A DNA stretch of 64,000 bases from Polytrichum commune. Its lineage: Eukaryota; Streptophyta; Polytrichopsida; Polytrichales; Polytrichaceae. Made by a program: the position numbers and the translations under genes. Under the pieces are notes generated by a model that was not told the DNA's origin, searched no databases, and worked only from the letters and a program-made list of their open reading frames with translations. Of this stretch, positions 1 to 10,459 are shown piece by piece. Within the stretch, counting starts at the first letter, position 1, and each line of letters opens with the position of its first letter. The stretch covers positions 34,123,180 through 34,187,179 of the forward strand of contig OX485808.1 in NCBI GenBank assembly GCA_950295325.1. Direction: 5' to 3'.

Positions 1-589
1 TTGTTTCCATCTAGTGGTCACACAAGCATTCCACTCATTTTCTAGGTGGGTTTGATTGGTCAAAGGTTCTTTATTGGGGCTAAAACAAGACAAGTTTTTG
101 ATGTGCACCCCTTCCTTCAAATGTTATAATTTGAAAATCTAGATGGTCCTTCATATCCCATTTCCCCCCTGCAAATAGCTCATCTCCCATGTTTCAAGAT
201 CCTACATATATGTCCCACTTTAACCTCAAACCTTGTCCATGAAAATTCCACAAACAACATTGAGTGAATTGCACTCAAAACAACCCTTTCATAGCCTTGG
301 GAATTCGAGCATTAAGCACCCTCTACCTCACTTAACATCTCAATTTAGGATTCCCTATCAATAAGGTATGTGGCAAATTTGTTGTTGGGTCAGTTTGGGA
401 ATTGTCTCTTTTGATTAGCAATTATGAGTAGGGCAATTCGTCATTTTAAGGGTCTAAATCAAAGTTGCAATGCAATGTTATAGGAAGAAAAAGTGATGAT
501 TCTCTTCTTTAAGTGATTGCTTAGGCCCTCCCAAATGTGTTCACCATTGAACCTAAAATGATGTCTAAATTGAGCATATAGCCTAGTCT

Positions 590-800
590 CAATGGAGTTA
601 TCCTATCTCGACACAACATTTGAACGAGAATTAGTTGATTTGCATACAAGACCTTCCATGTTCAAGAAATTTTTGGTACAGGCTTGGAGGTAATGTGGAA
701 TTTGAACAGAGAATGTTCGAAATCTATCCATTGAAGGTCAAACTCACACTGAAATGAGTTTGGCCCTCAATGAAGCAAACATGGTTGCTCTTCATTTAAA
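590..800. repeat. Fragment related to the GAGTTATCC foldback family
   Basis: The stretch starts with ggagttatcc and continues with words (accttccatgtt, cttggagg, gtcaaactca, atgagtttg, ccctcaatgaa) in the same order as in the foldback element at 34,178-34,415. It looks like a degraded member without a clear second arm. It lies in the 1.79-kb segment (497-2,288) that block B lacks; the rest of that segment holds other repeat pieces and no gene I can recognise. Confidence 0.4.
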
Positions 801-1151
801 TTCAAAGTTCACTACATACCTCCGAGCATGCATTGTCACAAGTAGAAATATATTATTGATTTTTTGTTCTGCAAAACAACCAATGGAAAATCATAAAGGA
901 TCAACTTCCAATGAAAGGTCCCAATGAGTAAATATTACTTTGATGCAACACATGTTTTTTTTTGTGTTAGTTCTTAATTCTAAGTAGGTTGCCCATAAAT
1001 ATCACAGTTTATTGCCGTTATCACTCAGGGTTATGTTTCCAATCAAAAGAAGAGCAATCACACAAGGTTCACGTACCTTACATTGGTGACCCACTAAGTG
1101 AAAGGGAATTGTTGCACATGAGTGCACCTCTCATTCATCTAGCATAAAAAA

Positions 1152-1540
1152 ATATAGTTATCCTTTAGGTCTCTCAAAAACTCATGTTTTGATAGGGAGA
1201 TTTGGCCTTTCTTTGACAATTTATATTGTTTAAGGAGTATTCACGTGGGGCTGGGACCCTCAATTATGGTGAAGCGCAAGTGTTTGACTTAGGCCAAGAG
1301 ATGGTTCTATAAAAATAAATTCATTTCAAACTTTTGAGGGCACAACTTAAGTTTCAAAAGTTTGCCATAAAATTCATTTTTATACGACTATCTTTTTGCC
1401 AAAGCCTAATGCCTCCCCTTCGTTTCACCAAAGTTGGGTGTTCCAGCACCACTTGAATGCTCCTGAAACATTAGAAATTGTAAAAAAAGGAGCGAAACTC
1501 CCTTCCAAAATATGAGCTTTTGAGAGACCTTAAGGATAAC
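1152..1540. repeat. Foldback element with about 390-bp imperfect palindrome
   Basis: The left end (tagttatcctttaggtctct) and the reverse complement of the right end (gagttatccttaaggtctct) match, and the match continues inward with interruptions through tcaaaa, ctcat and agggag. A second inner pair of arms (about 1,220-1,340 and 1,345-1,470) holds ggtgaa/ttcacc and ttcatttcaaac/gtttgccataaaattcat blocks. The terminal word GAGTTATCCTT is shared with 34,178-34,415, so both may be moved by the same transposase. No convincing target duplication was seen. Confidence 0.5.
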
Positions 1541-1713
1541 TCTAATCCCAACAAATATTTCGTTGAAACTATGCAAGCAATTGACACTAATAGAAATGTG
1601 GTACTTACCGGGATGACATGACCACCTAGTAACAGGAAATGAATAGAATAACACCTACATCTTGGCGACTTCCTATTAGATGGTCATGCCATGTGGGTAG
1701 GTACCACATTTCT

Positions 1714-1860
1714 ACTACACCACTTATAATATTTAGTGTGACATACATTATCTGTGAAGGGCCTAAACCAAATGCCTAGAGGTCTCAAAATGTCACGTCC
1801 GCTAATTGCCAACATGATACTACAAAACGTCATCGATATAAGTAATTTTTTTATGAGAAT
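1714..1860 (-). repeat. End fragment of TA-flanked MITE family
   Basis: It begins tacaccacttataatatt and continues with tagtgtgacatac, gaagggcc, tgcctagaggtctc and tgtcacgtccgctaattgcc. These words recur in order at the right ends of the copies at 36,350-36,824 and 37,650-38,123. Only one end is present. Confidence 0.55.
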
Positions 1861-2861
1861 GTTTTTTATTAGTAACGTTTCTATTAGTTTTTGAGAGATT
1901 GTAAGGATGACTCTAATCCCAATAAATCGCACACTTATACCATGCCCACCCTAAGGCTACCCATTGCTCCTAGGCAATACGAGGAGTCCCTCTTGATATG
2001 GAAAATGCATCTCTTTCCGAAATTTACTGCTATCAATAAGGATTCCTCCTCATACTCACAGTAACCTCACTAGATGCAACATAGTGTAGTTTCGCCGGTG
2101 CATACAAGACAAGAACTCTTATCAAGATGGAAACTCTCCCAGTGGTGCGGGCCGGTCGCATGTCCTAGTGTGGGCATGGTATTAAGAGGGGAATGTGGTT
2201 TTGCCACGAGAGGCTCCATCCTAAAATCATAGTTTGAATGTTTGGAACAATCGATGTTTATAAGATTACCTATATGACATATTACATTGGAAATTTCACT
2301 GAACTTCACCGAACCTTATTCATTAAGTTCTGACATGCATTGCCTAGACCCTATTACCACTCAAAGGCAATCTCCACAACGCCTCTATCCCATGACATGG
2401 GACAGGGCCAACAAATATTTTTGTAGAAATGGAGGAGGCAATTGGGTGTGGATGTGGGTGGCAGGCAATGTTCAAGATTGAAGTCTTCAATGCCCTTCAA
2501 ATGCAATTTGGCCCTTTCAAAATATACCTCTCTCAAAACAACCCTTCAGGACACAACCCCAAATTGAAAATGAAGACGTCACTTGAAGTCCTCAATATAA
2601 TTTGCGCACCACAAGAACCAACAAGCGTAGGACATTGTCACTACAAGAAGTGGAGTTAGATGATTGGTTCTTAATTTTTCACATTGTACTGCAAACATGT
2701 GCCATATAATTCATGCACAAGTTTAATATGAGTTTTGTATTTCCTTACTATATTCTTAGATTGGCATCTTGGATTTGAACCAACCCTTCAATTGAAGGGC
2801 TAAAATTTGAGAGCCCTTCAAAATGTAACTCATATGAGGGCTTCAATCTTGAACACTGATG

Positions 2862-2925
2862 GCAGGCAGGCAGGAAGGAAGGAAGGGAGGAAGGAAAGAA
2901 GGAAGGCAGGGAAGGAAGGTGCGTT
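2862..2925 (+). repeat. GGAA-rich microsatellite upstream of aldolase exon
   Basis: A run of ggaagg/gcaggcagg words lies about 210 bp upstream of the aldolase start codon. A second (GGAAA)n run is at 3,058-3,088. Block B has equivalent tracts of different length at 46,697-46,745 and 46,900-46,923. These are length-variable purine tracts in a probable 5' untranslated region. Confidence 0.7.
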
Positions 2926-3137
2926 AGTAGATAAAGAAACAGGCAGCAGGTGCCTCTCACAAGATTGGCAGTGTGGCAGCCTCGCTCCGCCACTGCTTTG
3001 CTGTTCCGAACTCCCCATCTCCTCTCCTCGCACGACGATCCATGCTTCTTCGGATCGGAAAGGAAAGGAAAGGAAAGGAAAGGAAGAATTCTTCACAAAC
3101 ACGTACGGAAACACTCAATCCTCAAGTGAAACGCACA

Positions 3138-3389
3138 ATGGTGATGGCGGCATCCGATCCGCTGGCCTGCAACGGAGCCTGTTCCTGGGGATTCATGGCT
3201 GGACCGCTCCCGCAAAGCCACTACAATTCAGCAGGGCTCCTGCCCATCTCCACAGCAGATTGTGATGCCGCCGGAGTTCGAGAGCACCAATCCATACACG
3301 GAGGAGCTGAGGCGGACGGCCTCCTCCATCTCGCAGCGAAGCAAGGGCATTCTGGCCTCCGATGAGAGCAATGCCATCACTGGCAAACG
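3138..3389 (+). pseudogene. FBA: Class I fructose-bisphosphate aldolase, plastid type, first exon (copy A)
   Basis: This is the first exon of a plastid-type class I aldolase, the Calvin-cycle and glycolytic enzyme that joins two triose phosphates. An ATG at 3,138 opens a transit-peptide-like stretch (MVMAAS). A second frame then reads PEFESTNPYTEELRRTAS and GILASDESNAITGKR, the conserved N-terminal aldolase segment, up to a donor after AAACG (gtcagt, 3,390). The gene is broken. Relative to copy B there is a 5-nt insertion after the sixth codon. In both copies the leader frame stops (TGA) just before the mature frame. No downstream aldolase exon follows; the sequence runs into a deletion junction near 3,513. 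Confidence 0.75.
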
Positions 3390-3513
3390 GTCAGTAATTA
3401 TGCTTACTTCACCAATTGTGCTTTCACTCTCAGCTGCTCACTAAGTTGGATTATGGTGCTCTGATGTTTGTTTTAAACGCTCAATATTGCTCAGGATGGA
3501 TTAATTGTTGCAA

Positions 3514-4307
3514 GCCTAGAAAGTTCTTCAATGAGAACTCTGCACTGATTCCAAGCATGCACCGGAAACTTACTGAACGTGGAAAGTTTTGTATGCAAAA
3601 CAACTAACTTCCAACCCAAACTATGTTCAAATTAAAGGCTCACTCTAATGATTTGGAATTGTTGTTAGGTCCAGGAAGCCAAACGGCTTATGGGACTAGA
3701 AGTACATGAAGACAGTGTCAAAAAACCTTTTTTCGTAATGGACACTTGGTACCTGGCCCACACAATAAATGCACATTGGTGCTCAAATCATTCCACACAA
3801 CTTCTAGTATACTCACAAGTTTTAAGACTTCCCACTTCTCCTAGAACATTAAAAATTGTATAGTATAAAATGATTTTAGCAAATCCAAATTGAGGTTGTA
3901 GTCATTCTTCCTCATAGTTTCTGGAGCTCGTATGAACATCTTATTCATTATCAAAGCGGAGATTTGTTTCTTCTGTTGCACATGCAGCATCGAGTGAACA
4001 GCCTACATTTCCAACAAGGTCAACTCACATGTTTCCCGACTTCCGAATGAGTACAAGCTACCTGTTAACTCCACCTTTGAGGTATTTGATTTCTTCAAAA
4101 ATAGAAAAGGGTTGTATGTGTGTAAATGATTTTACAATTTATCAGTAACATGAAGATAGGCGGATCTCTTGGGGCATTCAGTGCTTGCGGTCGCTTGTTG
4201 ATGATGAAACCCTAAGTTTCTCACAGTGTTTGACTCTGACCTTGGGCAACAGCGTGATTCTTGAGGGCATCTTGCACTCACCTCAACCAGACCAAAATAC
4301 ATACAAA
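3514..4307. repeat. Segment shared by both blocks, no gene seen
   Basis: It matches 53,150-53,937 closely. At its left end the collinear B copy is 5.8 kb further from the aldolase first exon, so the join near 3,513 is a deletion or rearrangement junction in A. No coding, RNA or transposon signature was recognised. Confidence 0.6.
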
Positions 4308-4443
4308 TCAGTGTCTGGGGAGATTATTTTAGTCAAAATTCTAGTGTTTCCAAGTCCAACCAGTTACATGTCTTGATCTTTCAGTTTGTTCTTTATTGAG
4401 TTGAGGTATATTCCATAGATTCCTTGAAAATGATGGGTTATTA
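4308..4443 (+). repeat. Left half of dispersed CCGGTT-family repeat
   Basis: It reads gtgtctggggagatt, then tccaagtccaaccagttac, then tattccatagattcctt, matching the first half of the 220-bp copy at 23,562-23,781. The second half is about 900 bp away at 5,349-5,419, so the repeat appears split by an insertion (4,444-5,348). The same split exists in block B, so it predates the block duplication. Confidence 0.65.
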
Positions 4444-5348
4444 TAGTTAGGGTTTTGCTATCACTCAAATATTCAAACAAAAACAACCCAGGGTACAGGA
4501 TCACAGGGAAGACTAAGCTAGTGTTTATAAGGGTTAATGTCACATTGGATGAAGGATTAGAATAACAATCTAGGTCTTTCCATCCTTTCACTCCTTCTTT
4601 TTAAGCTTAATCTCTGCTCTTATAATTCCTTGTGTTTTCTTGGTCATGTGTGAATACCGTCCTAGGTGCATGTGGACTTCTATCACTCTAATTCCATCCT
4701 CTAATCAGTCACGAAGCTCAATAACTTGGCAAATTGTCAATGGCTAATTTTTAGGACAAAGTCTAGGGTAATATCTTTGAATACCACATCGTCTGTAAAT
4801 GTCATGAATTTTGCTTTACAATTATCTCAAATTTAAATCCTCTTAGTTCAACTTACAGTCATTTGGGCATTCTTCCAAGACATACTTCCATTCAACAACA
4901 AAATCAACAATCAAAATTCCACTTCAAAGTCAATTGCATTTTGACAAACCTTTACTCTCAATGTTTGAGTTTACAAGATAATTAAGAGTCCGAATCACTT
5001 GGCTCTTTCAAAATAATTCTACATCTACAAGCATCTTGCTTGAATTTTGCCTAATGTTAAGCATTCAACCTCAATCCTTGAGTGTTGAACCTTCAAGGAA
5101 GCCTATTGCTTCTAACTTGAGACTACGCCGGATTCTACCTTAACAAAATAGCATGATTCTCCGGTGGCCGACCTCCTTCTTATTAGAGGGGAGGATAAGG
5201 TGGTTACAACAACCATCTTGAAATGGCAATAGCCCATTGAACCCACTTAGGATGAATTTCTAACTGCCTATTGCTTGTTGATTCTCACTTCTCTATGAAA
5301 TTTACCTATAGGCCAAGCTATAGCCAAAAACTCGAGCTTACAATAATT
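4444..5348. repeat. About 0.9-kb insertion inside the CCGGTT repeat
   Basis: It separates the halves of a dispersed repeat that is continuous elsewhere in the window. The same segment is at about 54,068-54,980 in block B. No terminal repeats, coding capacity or clear target duplication were seen, so the element class is unknown. Confidence 0.4.
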
Positions 5349-5419
5349 GTCATGAAGTCTTGAACTTCAACCGGTTATTTTTCAAACTCAAACGATTCAT
5401 CTATAACTAGCAGTCGGTT
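5349..5419 (+). repeat. Right half of dispersed CCGGTT-family repeat, joined to LRR DNA
   Basis: It reads gtcatgaagtcttgaac, aaccggttatt and ctataactagcagtcgg, the second half of the family. In block B the same end continues into gttcattgattc and is about 400 bp from the LRR array. In A it passes directly into LRR sequence at ccc|aatgtc, so A lost the intervening DNA. Confidence 0.6.
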
Positions 5420-5771
5420 CTCCCAATGTCTTTGGTACTTTCATCAAGCTCGAGCAACTTGCCAAATACAATCTCACCAATGTAGTCAAGTTGCCCAATG
5501 TCTTGGGACTTCCTTCAACCTCGAACAACCACTCAAGTCCAATGTCACCAATGAAGTCAAGTTGCCCAATGTCTCTGGTAATTCCTTCAAGCTCGAGCAA
5601 CTTGCCAAATTCAATCTCACCAATGTAGTCAAGTTGCCAAATGTCTCGGGACTTCCTTCAACCTCGAACAACCACTCAAGTCCAATGTCACCAATGAAGT
5701 CAAGTTGCCCAATGTCTCTGGTAATTCCTTCAAGCTCGAGCAACTTGCCAAATTCAATCTCACCAATGTAG
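5420..5771 (-). pseudogene. Out-of-frame LRR remnant with amplified 143-bp frameshift unit
   Basis: This is the C-terminal continuation of LRR2, disabled by frameshifts. The normal DNA unit is 72 bp, and two units should span 144 bp. Here a 143-bp double unit (one base lost in the tctcgggactt word) occurs three times, with starts near 5,464, 5,607 and 5,750. Each copy sends the - strand reading into the same short run RHWAT or RHLAT and a stop, at 5,486, 5,629 and 5,772. The single-base loss therefore came before the amplification. It cannot code for continuous LRRs unless the frame is restored elsewhere. Confidence 0.8.
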
Positions 5772-6587
5772 TCAAGTTGCCCAATGTCTCGGGACTTCCT
5801 TCAAGCTCGAACAACCACTCAAGTCCAATGTCACCAATGAAGTCAAGTTGCCCAATGTCTCTGGTAATTCCTTCAAGCTCGAGCAACCACTCAAGTCCAA
5901 TGTCACCAATGAAGTCAAGTTGCCCAATGTATCCGGTATTTTTTTCAAGCTCGAGCAACCACTCAAGTCCAATGTCACCAATGAAGTCAAGTTGCCCAAT
6001 GTCTCCGGTACTTTCTTCAAGCTCGAGCAACCACTCAAGTCCAATGTCACCAATGAAATCAAGTTGCCCATTGTCTCTGGCAATTCCTTCAAGCTCGAGC
6101 AATGACTCGAATATAATGTCACCAATGAAGTCAAGTTGCCCAATGTCTCTGGCAACTCCTTTAAGCTCGAGCAAGCTTCCAAGTTCAATGTCACTAATAA
6201 AGTCAAGTTGCCCAATGTCTCCGGTATGAATTCCAATGCGTTACAATCCATTAAGGTAAGGTATTGTACCATCTTAAGGGTTCCAATTTCAAGTGGAAAT
6301 TGTTGCAAATGCACAAACCCCTCCATCTCCAACACACGCAACTGTTTGAATGGAATGAAAAATGATGGTTGCAACTCTTCAATTTCTTCACCATCATATT
6401 GGCTAAAGCTCATGCTTATCCGCATCCACCTCAATTTACTCGCATTCTTCATTGTTTTGTAAAAATAATCCAAATTCTTACAATCGTTGATATGCAAGAG
6501 CCTTATGTTTGCCATTTCCAAACTTGTAATCATATCATAATTACAATGAGATCCAGCCACATGAAGACCTTCCACATTTTGTATCAT
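5772..6587 (-). CDS. PNL-A exon 5: second LRR domain (LRR2)
   Basis: This is the leucine-rich repeat exon after NBS2. The acceptor is ttgatgcag (6,588), phase 0, and the first residues are MIQNVEGLHVAGSH. About 110 residues of less regular LRR come first (LRVLEMEGFVHLQQFP, MVQYLTLMDCNALEFIP). Then come six 24-residue repeats of the type ETLGNLTSLVTL plus variable xLxxCSSLKEVP. Repeats of this kind normally form the recognition and autoinhibitory surface of plant NLR receptors. The frame ends early, RHWAT then stop at 5,772, because of a one-base loss near 5,790. The first 700 bp are almost identical to exon 3 (LRR1), which points to a recent exchange. Confidence 0.8.
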   Translation of the reverse strand: MIQNVEGLHVAGSHCNYDMITSLEMANIRLLHINDCKNLDYFYKTMKNASKLRWMRISMSFSQYDGEEIEELQPSFFIPFKQLRVLEMEGFVHLQQFPLEIGTLKMVQYLTLMDCNALEFIPETLGNLTLLVTLNLEACSSLKELPETLGNLTSLVTLYSSHCSSLKELPETMGNLISLVTLDLSGCSSLKKVPETLGNLTSLVTLDLSGCSSLKKIPDTLGNLTSLVTLDLSGCSSLKELPETLGNLTSLVTLDLSGCSSLKEVPRHWAT

Positions 6588-6803
6588 CTGCATCAACCAC
6601 GACACAAATCATTATTTATGGTAGTACATTAAGTGTGTGGATTTTTCCATATTCTATGGATTGATTAAAAAACCTTCAAACATGTACGTTTATTTCCCTT
6701 ACATTTCTCTACAAAGAATCTTATAAGTGCAAACTCAACTTCATCAAATTTAGACACTTTATGATTACGAAACTAGACAAAGATGATGGATATATTCATT
6801 TAC
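6588..6803 (-). other. Intron 4 of PNL-A (216 nt)
   Basis: Donor ATG|gtaaatgaat at 6,803 and acceptor gatgcag at 6,588. It has the same length and almost the same sequence as intron 2 (9,128-9,343). Confidence 0.7.
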
Positions 6804-7925
6804 CATGCTCGCATTAGATTTGGTGGGCTCAAACTCATCCAAATTCCAAATTCTTTGTCCTCCAATATGCTCTTTGCATGCTATCATACGTCCCATGTCA
6901 CGTAAATGATCATGCATTGTTAACATCCCATCCGAATCGATTTGCACAAGACTTCGGTCCATGAGATTCACAAGTGCACAATGTGCGTTACTATCATCAC
7001 AATCCCATATTTTCAACGCCTTCTCTTCTTCCATCCCTTGCTCGAGAACATCGCGACAAAAAAAACAAGCAATGTCCAAAAGCATATTTTTCTCTTCTTC
7101 ATCCAAATTATCGTAGCTTATCCTCAACGTTCTAAATATCCTTTCGTTGTCCCAACTATCACCAAGGCATTGTCCCCTCTGTAATCTTCGCAATGCTTGT
7201 TGCCATACCCTAGGCCTTTGAACTCCACACAAATAACCTCCCAATGCTTCCAAGCTCAAAGGCAAACCCCCACATGCTTTGATGACTTTGTTGGCAACTG
7301 TTTCAAATTGCGGCCCTTGAGGTCGTTGATGTAAAAATGCATGCTTGTAGAATAGCTCCTTTGCTTGATCTTCGTCCAATAACTCCATGTCTATCTTTCC
7401 ATTGTGTGAACTACAAAGTGTTTTTAAGTCTTGCCAATTTCGGCTTGTGGCAATGATCTTGCTACCGTTAGCAAACTTCCACTTAGATGAAACTAGCCCA
7501 TGGAGTTGTTCTCGAGAGGCAACATCATCAAAGACAACAAAAACTTTTTTCCTCTCAAATATCTCTTGTAAGTACTTGAACCCCTCTTCCGTGGTGTTTA
7601 TGTACCTCTCGTACTTGAGATCCTCCAACAATTGTCTTTGTATATCCAAGATGTTTTTGGAGTCTCTCATATTTGCCACAAAGCTTGTTGCTTCAAAGCC
7701 TTGATGCACACAATGAAGAATGGCCTTTGTCAAAGTGGTCTTTCCACTTCCACCCATCCCGACGATGCCTAGAAATTGATTGGATTCTAGTTGAAATAAC
7801 ACGTTTGACATTTTCTTATCAATATTGACAAAGTGAACCGGGAGTGACGGTAATGAATGTCTGGACTGCACTTGTGATGGAAGTATTCGGTTTGCCCATG
7901 ACAATGGTGCAGAAAGCTGAAAACC
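6804..7925 (-). CDS. PNL-A exon 4: second NBS (NB-ARC) domain
   Basis: This is the nucleotide-binding switch domain of an NLR immune receptor, 374 codons. The acceptor tatag before GGT TTT CAG is phase 0 and the donor is at 6,803. Motifs in order are P-loop GMGGSGKTT, kinase-2 KVFVVFDDVAS, RNBS-B GSKIIATSRNWQDL, GLPL CGGLPLSLEALGGYL, RNBS-D LLDIACFF and MHD LTMHDHLRDMGR. The FLDIACFF-like RNBS-D and the MHDHLRDMGR form resemble TIR-type NLRs, although the N-terminal partner here is a kinase. All key motifs look intact. No kinase exon of its own lies upstream; the nearest upstream exon is LRR1 plus kinase tail. Confidence 0.88.
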
Positions 7926-8122
7926 CTATACAAACAAAATTTGATATTAGATATTGCTATGACACGTAAGTTAGAATAAATGCAAAAGAGTATGGTTTCT
8001 ATGAATGCTATCAAAGTATACCAAATGGATACAACAAGCTAAATTGATTATATTTGTTACTCCATTTGAAAGTTGATGTGAACAAAATTCTAAACCATTT
8101 AATATATTGTTAGGATTAATAC
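7926..8122 (-). other. Intron 3 of PNL-A, between fused LRR1-tail and NBS2
   Basis: Donor AAG|gtatta at 8,122 and acceptor tatag at 7,926. It is the shortened equivalent of the kinase-to-NBS intron (10,460-10,728; 60,418-60,690). Splicing it in phase 0 would join LRR1 to NBS2. Confidence 0.65.
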
Positions 8123-9127
8123 CTTGGTATGAATTTGATTTGTATGTTGGGCCTCATTAGCTTCTCTCCCCTCCAAATTCGGTGTCCTCCAAAACTGTTT
8201 GCACAAATACATGACGTCCTGAGGCAAAATTGAAAACCTTTGAAACAAGGTTGTCTCCAATAATTCCCTCAAGTTCCAGCAACCATGCAAGTCCAATGTC
8301 ACCGATGAAGTCAAGTTGCCAAATGTCTCCGGTAATTTCTTCAAGTTCCAGCAATCATGCAAGTCCAATGTCACCAATGAAGTCAAGTTGCCCAATGTCT
8401 CCGGTACTTTCTTCAAGCTCGAGCAACCACTCAAGTCCAATGTCACCAATGAAGTCAAGTTGCCCAATGTCTCCGGTACTTTCTTCAAGCTCGAGCAACC
8501 ACTCAAGTCCAATGTCACCAATGAAGTCAACTTACCCAATGTTTCCGGTACCTTCTTCAAGCTTGTGCAACATCGCAAGTCCAATGTCACCAATAAAGTC
8601 AAGTTGCCCAATGTCTCCGGTACTTCCTTCAAGCACGAGCAACCACTCAAGTCCAATGTCTCCAATGAAGTCAAGTTGCCCAATGTCTCTGGTACATCCT
8701 TCAAGCTCTTGCACCATCCCAAGTTCAATGTCACTAATAAAGTCAAGTTGCCCAATGTCTCCGGTATGAATTCCAATGCGTTACAATCCATTAAGGTAAG
8801 GTATTGTACCATCTTAAGGGTTCCAATTTCAAGTGGAAATTGTTGCAAATGCACAAACCCCTCCATCTCCAACACACGCAACTGTTTGAATGGAATGAAA
8901 AATGATGGTTGCAACTCTTCAATTTCTTCACCATCATATTGGCTAAAGCTCATGCTTATCCGCATCCACCTCAATTTACTCGCATTCTTCATTGTTTTGT
9001 AAAAATAATCCAAATTCTTACAATCGTTGATATGCAAGAGCCTTATGTTTGCCATTTCCAAACTTGTAATCATATCATAATTACAATGAGATCCAGCCAC
9101 ATGAAGACCTTCCACATTTTGTATCAT
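8123..9127 (-). CDS. PNL-A exon 3: first LRR domain fused to kinase C-terminal tail
   Basis: This 335-codon exon has the acceptor ttgatgcag and phase 0 at both ends. Residues 1 to about 110 form a non-canonical LRR start (MIQNVEGLHVAG), followed by eight 24-residue ETLGNL repeats. After the last repeat (GCWNLRELLETT) the frame continues without a break into LFQRFSILPQDVMYL and FWRTPNLEGREANEAQH. That is the C-terminal tail normally found at the end of the kinase exon (compare 10,729 and 60,691). The join lies at the shared word TGTCTC (8,252-8,257). The tail keeps the kinase exon's donor site (AAG|gtatta), so splicing onward to NBS2 is plausible. The normal C-terminus of LRR1 has been lost. 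Confidence 0.82.
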
Positions 9128-9343
9128 CTGCATCAACCACGACACAAATATTTATTTATGGCAGTACATTAAGTGTGTGGATTTTTCCATATTCTATGGA
9201 TTGATTAAAAAACCTTCAAACATGTACGTTTATTTCCCTTACATTTCTCTACAAAGAATCTTATAAGTGCAAACTCAACTTCATCAAATTTAGACACTTT
9301 ATGATTACGAAACTAGACAAAGATGATGGATATATTCATTTAC
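9128..9343 (-). other. Intron 2 of PNL-A (216 nt)
   Basis: Donor ATG|gtaaatgaat at 9,343 and acceptor gatgcag at 9,128. It is nearly identical to intron 4, and the equivalent intron in block B is 59,080-59,295. Confidence 0.7.
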
Positions 9344-10459
9344 CATGCTCGCATTAGATTTGGTGGGCTCAAACTCATCCAAATTCCAAATTCTTTGTCC
9401 TCCAATATGCTCTTTGCATGCTATCATACGTCCCATGTCACGTAAATGATTATGCATTGTCAACATCCCATCCGAATCGATTTGCACAAGACTTCGGTCC
9501 ATGAGATTCAAAAGTGCACAATGTGCGTTACTATCATGATAACAATCCCATATTTTCAACGCCTTCTCTTCTTCCATCCCTTGCTCGAGAACATCGCGAC
9601 AAAAAAAACAAGCAATGTCCAAAAACATATTTTTCTCTTCTTCATCCAAATTATCGTAGCTTATCCTCAACGTTCTCCATATCCTTTCGTTGTCCCAACT
9701 ACCACCAAGGCATTGTCCCCTCTGTAATCTTTGCAATGCTTGTTGCCATACCCTAGGCCTTTGGACTCCACACAAATAGTTTCCCGATGCTTCCAAGCTC
9801 AAAGGCAGTCCACCACATGCTTCGATGACTTTGTTGGCAATTGTTTCAAATTGCGGCCCTTGAGGGCGTGGTTGTAAAAATGCATGCTTGTAGAATAGCT
9901 CCTTTGCTTGATCTTTGTCCAATAACTCCATGTCCATCTTTCCATTGTGTGAACTACAAAGTGTTTTTAAGTCTTGCCAATTTCGGCTTGTGGCAATGAT
10001 CTTGGTGCCATTAGCAAACTTCCACTTCGATGAAACTAGCCCATGGAGTTGTTCTTGAGAGGCAACATCATCAAAGACAACAAAAACTTTTTTCCTCTCA
10101 AATATCTCTTGTAAGTACTTGAACCCCTCTTCCGTGGTGTTTATGTACCTCTTGTACTTGAGATCCTCCAACAATTGTCTTTGTATATCCAAGATGTTTT
10201 TGGAGTCTCTCATAGTTGCCACAAAGCTTGTTGCTTCAAAGCCTTGATGCACACGATGAAGAATGGCCTTTGTCAAGGTGGTCTTTCCAATTCCACCCAT
10301 TCCGACGATGCCTAGAATTTGATTGGATTCTAGTTGAAATAACACGTTTGAGATTTGCTTATCAATATAGACAAATTGAACCGAGAGTGATGGTAATGAA
10401 TGTGTGGACCGCACTTGTGATGAAAGTATTCGGTTTGCCCATGCAAAAAGTTGAAAACC
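9344..10459 (-). CDS. PNL-A exon 2: first NBS (NB-ARC) domain
   Basis: This is an NB-ARC nucleotide-binding switch exon, 372 codons, phase 0 at both ends (acceptor tatag|GGT TTT CAA; donor ATG|gtaaat). Motifs in order are P-loop GMGGIGKTT near residue 55, kinase-2 KVFVVFDDVAS, RNBS-B GTKIIATSRNWQDL, GLPL CGGLPLSLEASGNYL and RNBS-D FLDIACFF. The MHD position reads LTMHNHLRDMGR, with N replacing the D present in NBS2 and in block B. This D contacts nucleotide in related NLRs, and changes there often alter the on/off balance, so the switch may be atypical. It follows the kinase exon and precedes LRR1. Confidence 0.9.

Noticed and set aside
2755..2790. tRNA-like B box (reverse complement of GGTTCAAATCC) at 2,770, also at about 46,605
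   Set aside because: The adjoining sequence is a purine-rich palindrome (cttcaattgaag) and no cloverleaf or A box is present on that strand.
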